Positions 34,295 to 42,440 are shown, counted from the stretch's first letter. The stretch is 56,375 nt of DNA from Actinomycetes bacterium (GCA_023460315.1 JAEWQO010000011.1:1-56375); one strand, 5' to 3'. A program made the numbers and translations. The notes: a model not told the origin generated them from the letters alone.

Positions 34295-34675
34295 CTATGT
34301 AATTTTTCTAATTTCCGTGTTATGGCAGACCGGGCATTCGGGCATCGGGCAGTAGAAGACGGCTCCGCACTTACATTGATAACCGCCTCCGGCAGAGATA
34401 GCCTGCCCGGATTCCGCTATGCCGCCCACAGCCGCGTCCAGCTCGTCGTCGGACAGCCTGGGCGATGGCTTGCTGCGTTTCAGACGGCATATCCCGTAAT
34501 GCGTTTGCTGCTCCGTGTTTTCCCGGAAGTCGGCGTACTTGCAATACCAGCATTCCCGCGCGCTGGTCAGTGCGCCCTTCTGCCGTTCAAAATGCCCGCA
34601 GCATCCGGTAGACGTGATAATCGGCCGTCCTGCCTCTGTCATGCCGACGACATCGGGGATGCCTCGTGCAGTCAT
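34295..34675 (-). CDS. Composite peptide 5: CWYC module, GG-type site, zinc-ribbon tail
   Basis: 126 residues in three parts. Residues 1-70 contain STGCCGHFERQKGALTSARE, CWYCKYADF and HYGICRLKR, a diverged version of the small CWYC proteins at 17343 and 46834. Next is a GG-leader-like segment (LSDDELDAAVGG). The tail has CKCG...CPMPECPVC, again zinc-ribbon-like. GGAG precedes the ATG. It is the only protein joining the CWYC family to the GG/zinc-ribbon architecture and lies directly beside the partner-switching genes. Confidence 0.75.
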   Translation of the reverse strand: MTARGIPDVVGMTEAGRPIITSTGCCGHFERQKGALTSARECWYCKYADFRENTEQQTHYGICRLKRSKPSPRLSDDELDAAVGGIAESGQAISAGGGYQCKCGAVFYCPMPECPVCHNTEIRKIT

Positions 34676-34738
34676 TGTTTCACACTCCTTTTCAACCTTT
34701 TGCCTGTCGAAACAATCGTGGCTGTGAAAGCAAACGCA

Positions 34739-34927
34739 TTAGCCGCAGTTTTGCGGAAACGGATTGGATTTCTGCTCTGTGGGCTTCGCATGGTCCGGCG
34801 TGCCTAACATGCCCTCACACGGATTCGTCACAATGCCCACCTGATTTACTAAGCCCCCTGCCGCCTGATCCATCTCCTCGTCGGTGAGGATGTTTTCCTG
34901 TTTATCCAAATTCTTATTGTCGGTCAT
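34739..34927 (-). CDS. GG-leader peptide 6 (short second leader type)
   Basis: A 62-residue peptide from the ATG at 34927 (GGAGG 8 nt upstream). The leader MTDNKNLDKQENILTDEEMD..AGG belongs to the second, shorter leader type of this locus. The 35-residue core has only two cysteines, a Pro/Asn-rich composition and no CxxC, so it is not zinc-ribbon-like. It sits between peptide 5 and peptide 7 in the downstream peptide group. Confidence 0.72.
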   Translation of the reverse strand: MTDNKNLDKQENILTDEEMDQAAGGLVNQVGIVTNPCEGMLGTPDHAKPTEQKSNPFPQNCG

Positions 34928-34978
34928 AATCATTTCCCTCCATTTAATTTTTGTTAATCCATGGCGTGTTTACGTTTA

Positions 34979-35197
34979 CTAACCTTTGTTATTCACAGTG
35001 ATTAAGGACCACACTTCATATTCATAGCCGCATTTTGTACAGCGTGCTAAATTATTTGCGTACACTTTCATCTCCGAGTTGCACTTTGGGCAATAAGGAT
35101 TCCAATTTCCGCTCGTTCTCATTCCGCCCGCCACGCGATCCAGTTCTTCCTCTTGCAGCGCGTCTGCCTGTTTTTCCAAATTTTTGTCGTTTTCCAT
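34979..35197 (-). CDS. GG-leader zinc-ribbon-like peptide 7 (second leader type)
   Basis: A 72-residue peptide starting at the ATG at 35197 (GGAGG upstream). The leader is MENDKNLEKQADALQEEELD then RVAGG (25 residues), unrelated in length to the 44-residue leaders but with the same acidic helix and GG end. The core is a compact zinc ribbon: CPKC, 14 residues, CTKCGYEYEVW. It is a close paralogue of peptide 8. Confidence 0.82.
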   Translation of the reverse strand: MENDKNLEKQADALQEEELDRVAGGMRTSGNWNPYCPKCNSEMKVYANNLARCTKCGYEYEVWSLITVNNKG

Positions 35198-35246
35198 GAA
35201 AATGACCTCCTTCAATTTTCTTAAAACAATTTAGTTTTACCCTCAT

Positions 35247-35465
35247 TTATATCAATGTTGCCATCAGCCTGCATTCATAGCTGCATTTCGAGCAGTACGC
35301 AAAATTGGAAGGAGCACCGTTTATTTCGGCAATGAACATCTCCAATCCGCATTTTGGGCAATGAGGATTAAGACTTCCGTGTGTTCTCATTCCGCCCGCC
35401 ACGCGATCCAGATCTTCCTCTTTCAGCGCGCCCGCCTGTTTTTCCAAATTTTTGTCGCTTTCCAT
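35247..35465 (-). CDS. GG-leader zinc-ribbon-like peptide 8 (second leader type)
   Basis: 72 residues from the ATG at 35465 (AAAGGAGC upstream). The leader MESDKNLEKQAGALKEEDLD then RVAGG is almost identical to that of peptide 7. The core has HCPKCGLEMF, a 17-residue spacer and CSKCSYECRL. It lies directly downstream of the second exporter gene (26 nt), tying these peptides to the export system. The zinc-ribbon pattern is clear though binding is untested. Confidence 0.82.
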   Translation of the reverse strand: MESDKNLEKQAGALKEEDLDRVAGGMRTHGSLNPHCPKCGLEMFIAEINGAPSNFAYCSKCSYECRLMATLI

Positions 35466-35490
35466 AAAAACAGCTCCTTTCAATTTTTTA

Positions 35491-37701
35491 TTAAAACAAC
35501 GTAGTCTTGCCCACGAACTGGGTGTCGTCAAGCCTTTGGCGAGCCACCAGCTCCGCAAAGTAGCCGTCCTTTTGAATCAGCTCGTCATAGCTGCCGTCCT
35601 CAATCACCCGCCCGGCATCCAGCACGATAATTCGGTCGCACTCCCTGATCGTGGAGAGCCGGTGGGCAATTACAATACGGGTGCATTTGAGATTCGCCAG
35701 GGAATCGGCCACCGTCTTCTGTGTCAGGTTGTCCAGTGCGGAGGTCGCCTCATCGAACATGAGGATACGGGGCTTCGGAGCCACCGCCCTGGCAATCATC
35801 AGCCGCTGGCGCTGCCCGCCGGAGACGCCGCCGCTGCCCTCGGAGATCATCGTGTTCATTCCCATGGGCATATCCCGGATATCGTCCGCGATGCCGGAAA
35901 GCTCCGCCGCCTCCCACGCCTCGTCCATGGTGAGCCAGGGAGCAGAAATGGTGATGTTGGAGAAAATATCCCCGGAGAAAAGCTTGCCGTTTTGCATTAC
36001 CACGCCGATGCGCCGCCGCAGGGATTTTAAATCCACGGTGCTTAAATCCTTGCCGTCGTAATAGATCGCGCCCTTCTGCGGTGTCTCAAAGCCCAGCAGC
36101 AGCCGCATCAGCGTGGATTTTCCGCATCCGGTCTTTCCCACCAGAGCCACGTACTGGCCGGGGCGGATTTTCAAGGAAAGATTGTCCACAATCATGGGCA
36201 TACCCTCGGCGTAGCGGAAGGAGACATTGTTCAGCTCGATTCCGCCGGAAATGCGGGTGAGCACCTTCTTGCCGTCGGCTATTTCCGGCACTGTCTCCAG
36301 AATGGGTTTGACCATCTCCGCCACCGGCTTTATATTGGCCGCTGTCAGGGCAATACCGGAAAGGGAGAGAAACGCACCGCTCACCATGCCGTAGGCCGCA
36401 TTGAAAGCAAAATAATCCGCCACGGATACCCCGGAACGCACCGCCGTATCGTAAAGCACGATGGCTCCCACCAACGAAATGCCAGTGGAGATTACCGTGT
36501 TCAGCTTGAGAAACACGGGCGGGTCATAAGTGAGGCTGGCCTTCTGGCGGTAGAGCGCCGCCCACCTGGAAAAGGCCCGCTTCTCCGCGCCCGAAAGCTT
36601 TAGCTTCTGCACACCGTTGATAAAGGAATAGATCAAACCCGATTCTCTGGCAGAAAGCTCCATCGTCTGTTTGGAGCGCTTCATCTGCGCCCAGGTGGAC
36701 AGCAGCGTAAACAACACCGTCGCCAGTGTGATCGTGATGGCTGGAACCGCCAGTGCCGGAGCATAGGCAAAAATCTGCGTGATATAGATCAGGGAGAACA
36801 CCGAGGTGAGCCCCGTGGTCAGGATGGCACTCGACAGCATAACACACAGGCTGTTGATACTCTGGGTGCGGCTGCTTAAGTTGCCGGCGCTGTAGTCTTT
36901 GAAAAATTCCGCCGGAAGGGACAACACCCGCATCATAGCGGCCGCCTGCACCGCCGTGCCGGTTTTGGTCTGAAGCCGTTCCTGAAGGATTGTTTTCACA
37001 GTGTCAGCCAGCAGCCCTGCGATGCCGGTGGCCGCCAGCATCACCGTCACTGCCAGAAAGAGCCGCATATCGCCGCTTTCGATGACGTTTGAGAAGATGA
37101 TGCTGTTAAGCTTCGGGCCCAGCAATCCAATCAATGTGACTGCCAGAGTGGCGATGCCCACCATGGCGTAATCCGCCGGTGAAAGTATCTGAGCTATGTA
37201 TAAGAGCAGGTCGCGGATTCCCAGTTTTTTTAGTGGCAGCGGCTTATAAAAGCAGATGCCCTCTGTTTCCAGAAGCAGTGCCGTTTGCCTGTTCAGCTTC
37301 ACCGCTTTGCCGCTCTGATGGTCGAAAAAAGCGTAACCGGAGAGACCATGGGGCAATAGTGCCACCACCCCGCCAGTTTTGAGTGTCCCGAGGAAGGCGC
37401 CGACCGCATCCCGGTACCAGTCGCCCTCCAGATTGACCACCCGGCGCATGACGCCGGAGGGCCGCAGCAAGTATTCCAGCTGTTCGTTAATGTCCCGGAG
37501 CTCGTCGGGCAGCTCCGTAGATTTTACGCGGTAGAACTTAAGAATTTCGTCCACCGCATTTTTCGTTTTCTGCCGGTCATCCGCCTGGGCGCTTTGTGCG
37601 CCTCTCCCCATGACGACCCCCGCCATGGAGGCAAAGGCGTCCGCGAAGGCTTCGTCATCCGTCTTGATGCGCTGTTTAATTTGTTCGTCAAACCATCCCA
37701 T
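35491..37701 (-). CDS. NHLP-type peptide export ABC transporter, permease-ATPase without C39 domain
   Basis: A 736-residue half-transporter fusion. Residues 1-150 are a non-peptidase N-terminal domain, then six transmembrane helices (about 160-460), and an ATPase: Walker A GKTGCGKSTLM, signature SGGVSGGQRQRLMIARAV, Walker B ILMFDEATSALDN, H-loop AHRLS. It matches the second ABC protein (ABC2) of NHLP/NHLM-type bacteriocin export systems and likely pairs with the C39-containing protein upstream, 18 nt away. Flanked by peptides 7-8 and the first ABC gene. Confidence 0.9.
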   Translation of the reverse strand: MGWFDEQIKQRIKTDDEAFADAFASMAGVVMGRGAQSAQADDRQKTKNAVDEILKFYRVKSTELPDELRDINEQLEYLLRPSGVMRRVVNLEGDWYRDAVGAFLGTLKTGGVVALLPHGLSGYAFFDHQSGKAVKLNRQTALLLETEGICFYKPLPLKKLGIRDLLLYIAQILSPADYAMVGIATLAVTLIGLLGPKLNSIIFSNVIESGDMRLFLAVTVMLAATGIAGLLADTVKTILQERLQTKTGTAVQAAAMMRVLSLPAEFFKDYSAGNLSSRTQSINSLCVMLSSAILTTGLTSVFSLIYITQIFAYAPALAVPAITITLATVLFTLLSTWAQMKRSKQTMELSARESGLIYSFINGVQKLKLSGAEKRAFSRWAALYRQKASLTYDPPVFLKLNTVISTGISLVGAIVLYDTAVRSGVSVADYFAFNAAYGMVSGAFLSLSGIALTAANIKPVAEMVKPILETVPEIADGKKVLTRISGGIELNNVSFRYAEGMPMIVDNLSLKIRPGQYVALVGKTGCGKSTLMRLLLGFETPQKGAIYYDGKDLSTVDLKSLRRRIGVVMQNGKLFSGDIFSNITISAPWLTMDEAWEAAELSGIADDIRDMPMGMNTMISEGSGGVSGGQRQRLMIARAVAPKPRILMFDEATSALDNLTQKTVADSLANLKCTRIVIAHRLSTIRECDRIIVLDAGRVIEDGSYDELIQKDGYFAELVARQRLDDTQFVGKTTLF

Positions 37702-37719
37702 CGTCCTCGCACACTCCTC

Positions 37720-39903
37720 TCATTCGCTTGCTACCAGCGAGGTGTAAATCCCGCCTTTGGCATACAGCTCGTCGTGGGTACCGCGCTCTACTACCTTGCC
37801 CTTCTCCATGACCACAATCTCGTCGCAGTCCCGGATGGTGGAGAGCCGGTGGGCGATGACGATACAGGTGATGCCGCGGTTCTTGATGGCATTCACCACC
37901 TCGAACTCCGTCTTGGCGTCCAGCGCGGAGGTGGCTTCATCCATAATGATAATCGTAGGGTCCTGGGCCAGCACTCTGGCAATCTCCAGCCGCTGCCGCT
38001 GCCCGCCGGACAAATCCTTGCCGCCCTCCGTCAGTCGGTAAGTGTAGCCGCCGTCCCGACCCATGATGTCCTCATGAAGGCTTGCGTCCCTTGCGGCCAA
38101 AATAGCTTCAAAATCCTCGATGGAGCTGTCCCACATCTTGATATTGCCCATGATTGTGTCCTCAAAAAGGATGATGTCCTGATCCACCACCGCAACAGAG
38201 CCGGTAAAAATACTGTGGTTGATGTCTTTTATAGGCTTGCCGTCAAATAAAAGCTCGCCGCTCCAGGGTTGGTACAGCCCGGAAATAAGCTTGGAGAGGG
38301 TGCTTTTGCCGCAGCCGGAGGGACCGACAAAGGCCACCCGGCTTCCGGGCTTTAAGTGCAGGTCGAAATGTTCAATCAGCGGCACACCCAGGCGGGAGTA
38401 GCCAAAGGTCACATCCTTCATTACCACCTCGCCGGAAAGCTTGCCGTATTCGGCGGTTTCATCAAAGCTGCCGTCAAAGTTTACGTCGATGGGGTATTCC
38501 ATCACATCCTCGATACGCTCCATATTGGTACGCATCTCCTGAATGGTCTGCCCCGCGCCGATGAGGGACTGGGCGGGACCCGTGAAGCCTGTCAGGAAAC
38601 CCTGAAAAGCCAAAATCATGCCCGCGGTGAACTGTCCCTGAATCGTTAAATATACGCCCAGCATCAACACAGCGGTGGAGGCAAGGGTAGCCGTCAGCGT
38701 AGGAACCAGCCCCAGATAGTGGTTGACATTGGCAAATTTCACCGTCTGAGTGTTCACACCGGCCTGATAGCCCGCCCATTTTTCAAAAAAGCCATTCTCC
38801 GCGCCGCTGGCCTTGATGGTCTCAATCATCTCAATGCCTGCCACGGTGGAACCCGCCAGCTTACCGGCGTCGCGCATCTGTACCCGTGTCACGTTGACCC
38901 GCTTCTGTGAAATAATCCGTGCCATGACGAGGTTTATGAGGAGCGAAGCAACACCCACAGCCGTCAGCAGGACGCTGTAACGCAGCATGGCAGCCAGGTA
39001 AAACACCATCATACCCGTCTGGAGCACCAGCGGGGCGAAGGTGGAAATCAGCGCATTGGCAATGCCTTCGTTGAGGGACTGCCGCATGGCAATGTCGCCT
39101 GCCATGCGCTGGGAGAAAAACTCCATGGGCATCCGAAGCACATGCCATAAAAACGAAGAGTTGGCCACAATGGCCAGCTTGCCGTTCAGCTTCAGCGTAT
39201 AGACAGCCTGCACCCATGCCACGACCAGCGATACGGCGGTCAGCAGCGAGAGCCCGAACAGGAAGGGATAAAACCACTCCGGATTTTTGCCGGTGAGCAG
39301 CCTGTCCATAAATATCCGGGAAAAGGCCGGGTTGATAATCCCGATCAGCGAAGTAATGGCTGTGGTGAGCACCACAAAGGCCACCGCCGCGCCGGTACCC
39401 GCCATGCGCTTTTTAATAAAACTCCAGGTACTCTTCGGCCTGCCGTCCGGCACGAAGCTTTCACCCGGCTCGAAAAAGATGCAGACACCGGTGAAGGACT
39501 TATCGAACTGCTCCATGGAGACGCTGTACGTCCCCTTGGCAGGATCGTTCAAGTATGCCTTGTCGCCCTTGAAGCCGTCGAGCACCACGAAATGGTTGAA
39601 GTTCCAGTGGATGATGCAGGGGAAACGGCCGTTTTCCTTGAGCTTCTCCGGCTCATAACGATAGCCCTGAGCGTTTAAGCCATAGCCCCGCGCCGCTTTG
39701 AGGATATTGGAGGCTTTGGAGCCGTCCCTTGAGACACCGCAGTCGGCACGCACCTGTTCCAGCGGTACCCATTTGCCATAATAGGCCAGCACCATGCACA
39801 GACTGGCCGCGCCGCACTCCAGCGCCTCCAGCTGCATCACGACGGGAACCTTCGCATATCCCTTTTCAACTGTTTTTTTTAATTTCCTTTTATTCTCTGC
39901 CAT
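37720..39903 (-). CDS. NHLP-type peptidase-containing ABC transporter (C39 peptidase, permease, ATPase)
   Basis: 727 residues from the ATG at 39903 (GAGGTGG upstream); a TTG at 39915 is possible. The C39 peptidase (about 15-150) has all catalytic residues: Gln24, Cys30 (ALECGAAS), His104 (NFNHFVVLDG) and Asp120 (YLNDPAKG). Six TM helices (about 165-460) and an ATPase follow (GPSGCGKSTLS, LSGGQRQRLEIARVL, IIIMDEATSALDA, AHRLS). C39 transporters cut leaders after a GG motif and export the core. The many GG-leader genes on both sides are the expected substrates. Confidence 0.94.
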   Translation of the reverse strand: MAENKRKLKKTVEKGYAKVPVVMQLEALECGAASLCMVLAYYGKWVPLEQVRADCGVSRDGSKASNILKAARGYGLNAQGYRYEPEKLKENGRFPCIIHWNFNHFVVLDGFKGDKAYLNDPAKGTYSVSMEQFDKSFTGVCIFFEPGESFVPDGRPKSTWSFIKKRMAGTGAAVAFVVLTTAITSLIGIINPAFSRIFMDRLLTGKNPEWFYPFLFGLSLLTAVSLVVAWVQAVYTLKLNGKLAIVANSSFLWHVLRMPMEFFSQRMAGDIAMRQSLNEGIANALISTFAPLVLQTGMMVFYLAAMLRYSVLLTAVGVASLLINLVMARIISQKRVNVTRVQMRDAGKLAGSTVAGIEMIETIKASGAENGFFEKWAGYQAGVNTQTVKFANVNHYLGLVPTLTATLASTAVLMLGVYLTIQGQFTAGMILAFQGFLTGFTGPAQSLIGAGQTIQEMRTNMERIEDVMEYPIDVNFDGSFDETAEYGKLSGEVVMKDVTFGYSRLGVPLIEHFDLHLKPGSRVAFVGPSGCGKSTLSKLISGLYQPWSGELLFDGKPIKDINHSIFTGSVAVVDQDIILFEDTIMGNIKMWDSSIEDFEAILAARDASLHEDIMGRDGGYTYRLTEGGKDLSGGQRQRLEIARVLAQDPTIIIMDEATSALDAKTEFEVVNAIKNRGITCIVIAHRLSTIRDCDEIVVMEKGKVVERGTHDELYAKGGIYTSLVASE

Positions 39904-39911
39904 ACGCCACC

Positions 39912-40388
39912 TCAATTCAGCACGAAGGAGATGGGCGAGATGGTTTCAAGGACAATCTTAGCCGTATATGCGCCGTCCGGAACGGAAATGTCCACCGTTA
40001 CTGGAACCACCCAGTCGCCCGCTTTCATTCCGCCAAGGTAGAGGGCATAGTCATCGAAGTCACCGGTAATCCTCACAGGAGTATCAGCAATGGAAGTGAT
40101 GCTGCCCGTGCCGTCTTCTATGCGCACCTCCATGCCGGGTGCGAAGCTTTTCGCCTCCTCTGCAGTGACATAGCAGGTAGCTTTGCCGTCCTGCACCACC
40201 GTCACCGCGTCTTTTGTGGAGGTTAGTGTGCCGAACACGCCCCAGACACAGACACCGATGAGCAGCACGATCACTGTTCCTAAAATCAGCCATACGCCGG
40301 GGCGGGAAATTTTTATGTAGTCGTTAAGCTGTTCCGGCGATGACACCCGATCCAAGCTTGCCTTTCGGAAAATAGTGTTACTGCTCAT
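39912..40388 (-). CDS. Short HlyD-like membrane fusion protein of NHLP export
   Basis: 158 residues: a short cytoplasmic part (LDRVSSPEQLNDYIKISRPG), one transmembrane helix at about 34-54, and a small beta-rich external domain without the long coiled coil of classical HlyD. This fits the short secretion proteins seen with NHLP ABC transporters in Gram-positive genomes. Its stop region overlaps the start region of the C39 transporter. It should assist export across the membrane. Confidence 0.78.
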   Translation of the reverse strand: MSSNTIFRKASLDRVSSPEQLNDYIKISRPGVWLILGTVIVLLIGVCVWGVFGTLTSTKDAVTVVQDGKATCYVTAEEAKSFAPGMEVRIEDGTGSITSIADTPVRITGDFDDYALYLGGMKAGDWVVPVTVDISVPDGAYTAKIVLETISPISFVLN

Positions 40389-40402
40389 ATTGATATCTCC
40401 TC

Positions 40403-40657
40403 TTACTTAAGACCGGGAGTAAGTCCGGCAAGGTACTCGGAACAGTCCGGATTATTGCAGTAAGGAAAGCCTAATGATCCTCGAGAAATAGGCTGCCCGC
40501 ATACAGAGCATGTACCACAAGATGCGCCGCCGCTTACAAGGTCCAGCGCCTCGTCCGGGATGGCTGTTTTGCCGTCGAGATAGTCCTGCGCTTCCTGCTC
40601 GGTGATGTCCCGACCAAGCTTTTCTTTCGCCAATGCCATTACCTGTTGTGTTGTCAT
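40403..40657 (-). CDS. GG-leader zinc-ribbon-like peptide 9
   Basis: 84 residues. The ATG at 40657 is preferred by homology (MTTQQVMALAKEKLGRDITE) over the adjacent ATG at 40660; GGAGG lies 8 nt upstream. The leader ends DLVSGG. The core CGTCSVCGQPI...PYCNNPDCSEYL has CxxCxxC and CxxxxC spacing, sharing the PYCNNP.CS module with peptide 14. It lies 14 nt upstream of the HlyD-like gene. Confidence 0.84.
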   Translation of the reverse strand: MTTQQVMALAKEKLGRDITEQEAQDYLDGKTAIPDEALDLVSGGASCGTCSVCGQPISRGSLGFPYCNNPDCSEYLAGLTPGLK

Positions 40658-40726
40658 CATAAAATCCTCCAATCGTTTATTTGCGTTTGTTTAGCGTCCT
40701 ATCCAAATTTCTTGCATAATTGAGGT

Positions 40727-40912
40727 TTAGCTGCACTGCCCGCCTGCTCCCTCGACATAGGGGAGATCCCACCTCCCGTAGCCTCCGCTCACGATATCAA
40801 GTGCGTCATCGGGAATTTTTACTTTACCGTCGAGATAGTCCTGTGCTTCCTGCTCGGTGATGTCCTTGCCGAGTTTTTCCTTCGCGAGGGCGATAATTTG
40901 CTGTGTGGTCAT
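40727..40912 (-). CDS. GG-leader peptide 10 with short core
   Basis: 61 residues. The 44-residue leader is standard and ends DIVSGG. The core is only 17 residues (YGRWDLPYVEGAGGQCS) with one Cys, so no zinc ribbon is possible. RBS AGGAGG precedes the ATG. It could be a functional short variant or one with a lost tail. Confidence 0.72.
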   Translation of the reverse strand: MTTQQIIALAKEKLGKDITEQEAQDYLDGKVKIPDDALDIVSGGYGRWDLPYVEGAGGQCS

Positions 40913-40951
40913 ATTGATTCCTCCTGTTTGTTGGTTGGCAAGCTAGATTGC

Positions 40952-41140
40952 TTACGTGCGGCTCTTCTTATATTCCTCCGGGATATGAGGCGGGTACATC
41001 GTGGCTCCGCCGCCGCTGACAAGGTCCAGCGCCTCGTCGGGGATGGCCGCTTTGCCGTCAATATAGTCCTGTGCTTCCTGTTCAGTGATGTCTTTGCCAA
41101 GTTTTTCTTTGGCGATAGTGATAATTTGTTCTGTTGTCAT
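40952..41140 (-). CDS. GG-leader peptide 11 with Cys-free core
   Basis: 62 residues. Leader intact (MTTEQIITIAKEKLGKDITE ... DLVSGGG). The core ATMYPPHIPEEYKKSRT has no cysteine and is charged and Pro-rich. GGAGG precedes the ATG. The leader shows no decay, so the gene may still be expressed although the core lacks the ribbon scaffold. Confidence 0.72.
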   Translation of the reverse strand: MTTEQIITIAKEKLGKDITEQEAQDYIDGKAAIPDEALDLVSGGGATMYPPHIPEEYKKSRT

Positions 41141-41195
41141 AGTGATTTCCTCCTTATGGTCTCAGTCGGACTTGAAGCTGAATGGTGTTTGGAGT

Positions 41196-41513
41196 CTACC
41201 TGCCAGAAGGCTTGGAAAATCCGCAGTTGAAGCACTTAGTATAAGTAATACCATCTTGTATGTTAGTCGAGCCGCAGCAAGGGCACATTAGGAGTCCGCA
41301 ATCAAGGCACTTAATATAAGCAGTACCCTCGTGTATGTTGGTCGAGCCGCAGCGGGAGCACGTTACATATTTGGTGCATCCGCCGCCGCTGACGATGTCC
41401 AGCGCCTCGTCCGGGATGGCCGTTTTTCCGCTTATATAGTCCTGTGCCTCCTGTTCCGTGATATCTTTGCCAAGCTTTTCTTTGGCGAGGGTGATGATTT
41501 CTTGCGTTGTCAT
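41196..41513 (-). CDS. GG-leader peptide 12 with two tandem zinc-ribbon-like units
   Basis: 105 residues, the longest of the 44-residue-leader group. The core contains an internal duplication: CSRCGSTNIHEGTAYIKCLD then CG, and CPCCGSTNIQDGITYTKCFN then CG. Each unit is a CxxC pair, 13 residues, another CxxC. The second unit is close to the single unit of peptide 13. RBS GGAGG precedes the ATG. Confidence 0.85.
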   Translation of the reverse strand: MTTQEIITLAKEKLGKDITEQEAQDYISGKTAIPDEALDIVSGGGCTKYVTCSRCGSTNIHEGTAYIKCLDCGLLMCPCCGSTNIQDGITYTKCFNCGFSKPSGR

Positions 41514-41578
41514 TGTGATTCCCTCCCTATAGTTTGAATGTTAATTGGTATTTAATTATTGCAATTTGACTAGCGTTT

Positions 41579-41821
41579 TCACCTGAAGAGAGATCTGGAA
41601 TATCCGCAGTCAAGACACTTCGAATAAGTAATACCGTCGTATACATTGGTCGAGCCACAGCTGAAGCACGTTAGGGTCCTGCAGCCACTGCCGCCGCTCA
41701 CGAGGTCGAGCGCCTCATCAGGGATGGCCGCTTTGCCATCAAGATAATCCTGTGCCTCCTGTTCCGTTATATCTTTGCCAAGCTTTTCTTTGGCGAGGGC
41801 GATAATTTCTTGCGTTGTCAT
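41579..41821 (-). CDS. GG-leader zinc-ribbon-like peptide 13
   Basis: 80 residues. Leader MTTQEIIALAKEKLGKDITE ... DLVSGG. The core CRTLTCFSCGSTNVYDGITY then SKCLDCGYSRSLFR is one ribbon unit, nearly the same as the repeated unit of peptide 12. RBS GGAGG precedes the ATG. Confidence 0.85.
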   Translation of the reverse strand: MTTQEIIALAKEKLGKDITEQEAQDYLDGKAAIPDEALDLVSGGSGCRTLTCFSCGSTNVYDGITYSKCLDCGYSRSLFR

Positions 41822-41982
41822 AATAATTTCCTCCTAAATTAAAATTTTGTGCTGAATTCCTGCTATTCTTCGTATTCTGTTTCTTCTTTCCCACAATACC
41901 GGCACATTTCCCGGGAAGAGGAAACAGTAGCTCCAAATGAAGCTCAGGTTGGAATTTCCTTACTGATATCGATTGATATCGC

Positions 41983-42234
41983 TCACACGCTCTGGCGGTA
42001 CCTAGAGCAATTGGGGTTATTGCAGTAAGGAGAGGTATAGATTCCTCCGTACGCCAGAGATTGCTGGCATACAGGGCATATGGACTGTATGCCGCAATCC
42101 CCTCCGCCGCTCACGATGTCCATTGCCTCGTCGGGGATGGCCGCTTTGCCGTCGAGATAATCCTGCGCATCCTGTTCGGTAATGTCCTTGCCGAGTTTTT
42201 CCTTGGCGATCGCGATTACTTCTTGTGTTGTCAT
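41983..42234 (-). CDS. GG-leader zinc-ribbon-like peptide 14
   Basis: 83 residues. Leader MTTQEVIAIAKEKLGKDITE ... DIVSGG. The core has CGIQSICPVCQQSLAYGG then PYCNNPNCSRYRQSV, sharing the last module with peptide 9 although leader and spacer differ. Its ATG overlaps the stop of peptide 15 by 4 nt. About 160 nt without a clear gene separate it from peptide 13. Confidence 0.84.
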   Translation of the reverse strand: MTTQEVIAIAKEKLGKDITEQDAQDYLDGKAAIPDEAMDIVSGGGDCGIQSICPVCQQSLAYGGIYTSPYCNNPNCSRYRQSV

Positions 42235-42440
42235 AGTAATTTTCTCCTGTTATCGTTATCTGTTGCGTTTGTTGAATCAACCTGCGAATGGTGAGGATGA
42301 GCACCCACGCCGCCGCTCACTAGGTCGAGTGTCTCGTCGGGAATGACCGCTTTACCGTCGATATAATCCTGCGCTTCCTGCTCCAGCTTATCTTCGGTTA
42401 GCCTGCCCGCTTTTTCAGGTTCTTTGTTCTCCACTTTCAT
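42231..42440 (-). CDS. GG-leader peptide 15, divergent leader and Cys-free core
   Basis: 69 residues. The first 20 residues (MKVENKEPEKAGRLTEDKLE) differ from the standard leader, but QEAQDYIDGK...LDLVSGG is kept. The core (VGAHPHHSQVDSTNATDNDN and RRKLL) has no cysteine, and its end overlaps the next RBS and start, so it may be a decayed or truncated member. Its ATG overlaps the stop of the diguanylate cyclase by 4 nt, so cyclase and peptides share a transcript. Confidence 0.6.
   Translation of the reverse strand: MKVENKEPEKAGRLTEDKLEQEAQDYIDGKAVIPDETLDLVSGGVGAHPHHSQVDSTNATDNDNRRKLL

Noticed and set aside
23937..42440. Classification of the peptides as Nif11 or nitrile-hydratase leader peptides
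   Set aside because: The exporter is NHLP-type, but the leader is shorter and I cannot align it with either family's leader by eye; left as an unnamed leader family.
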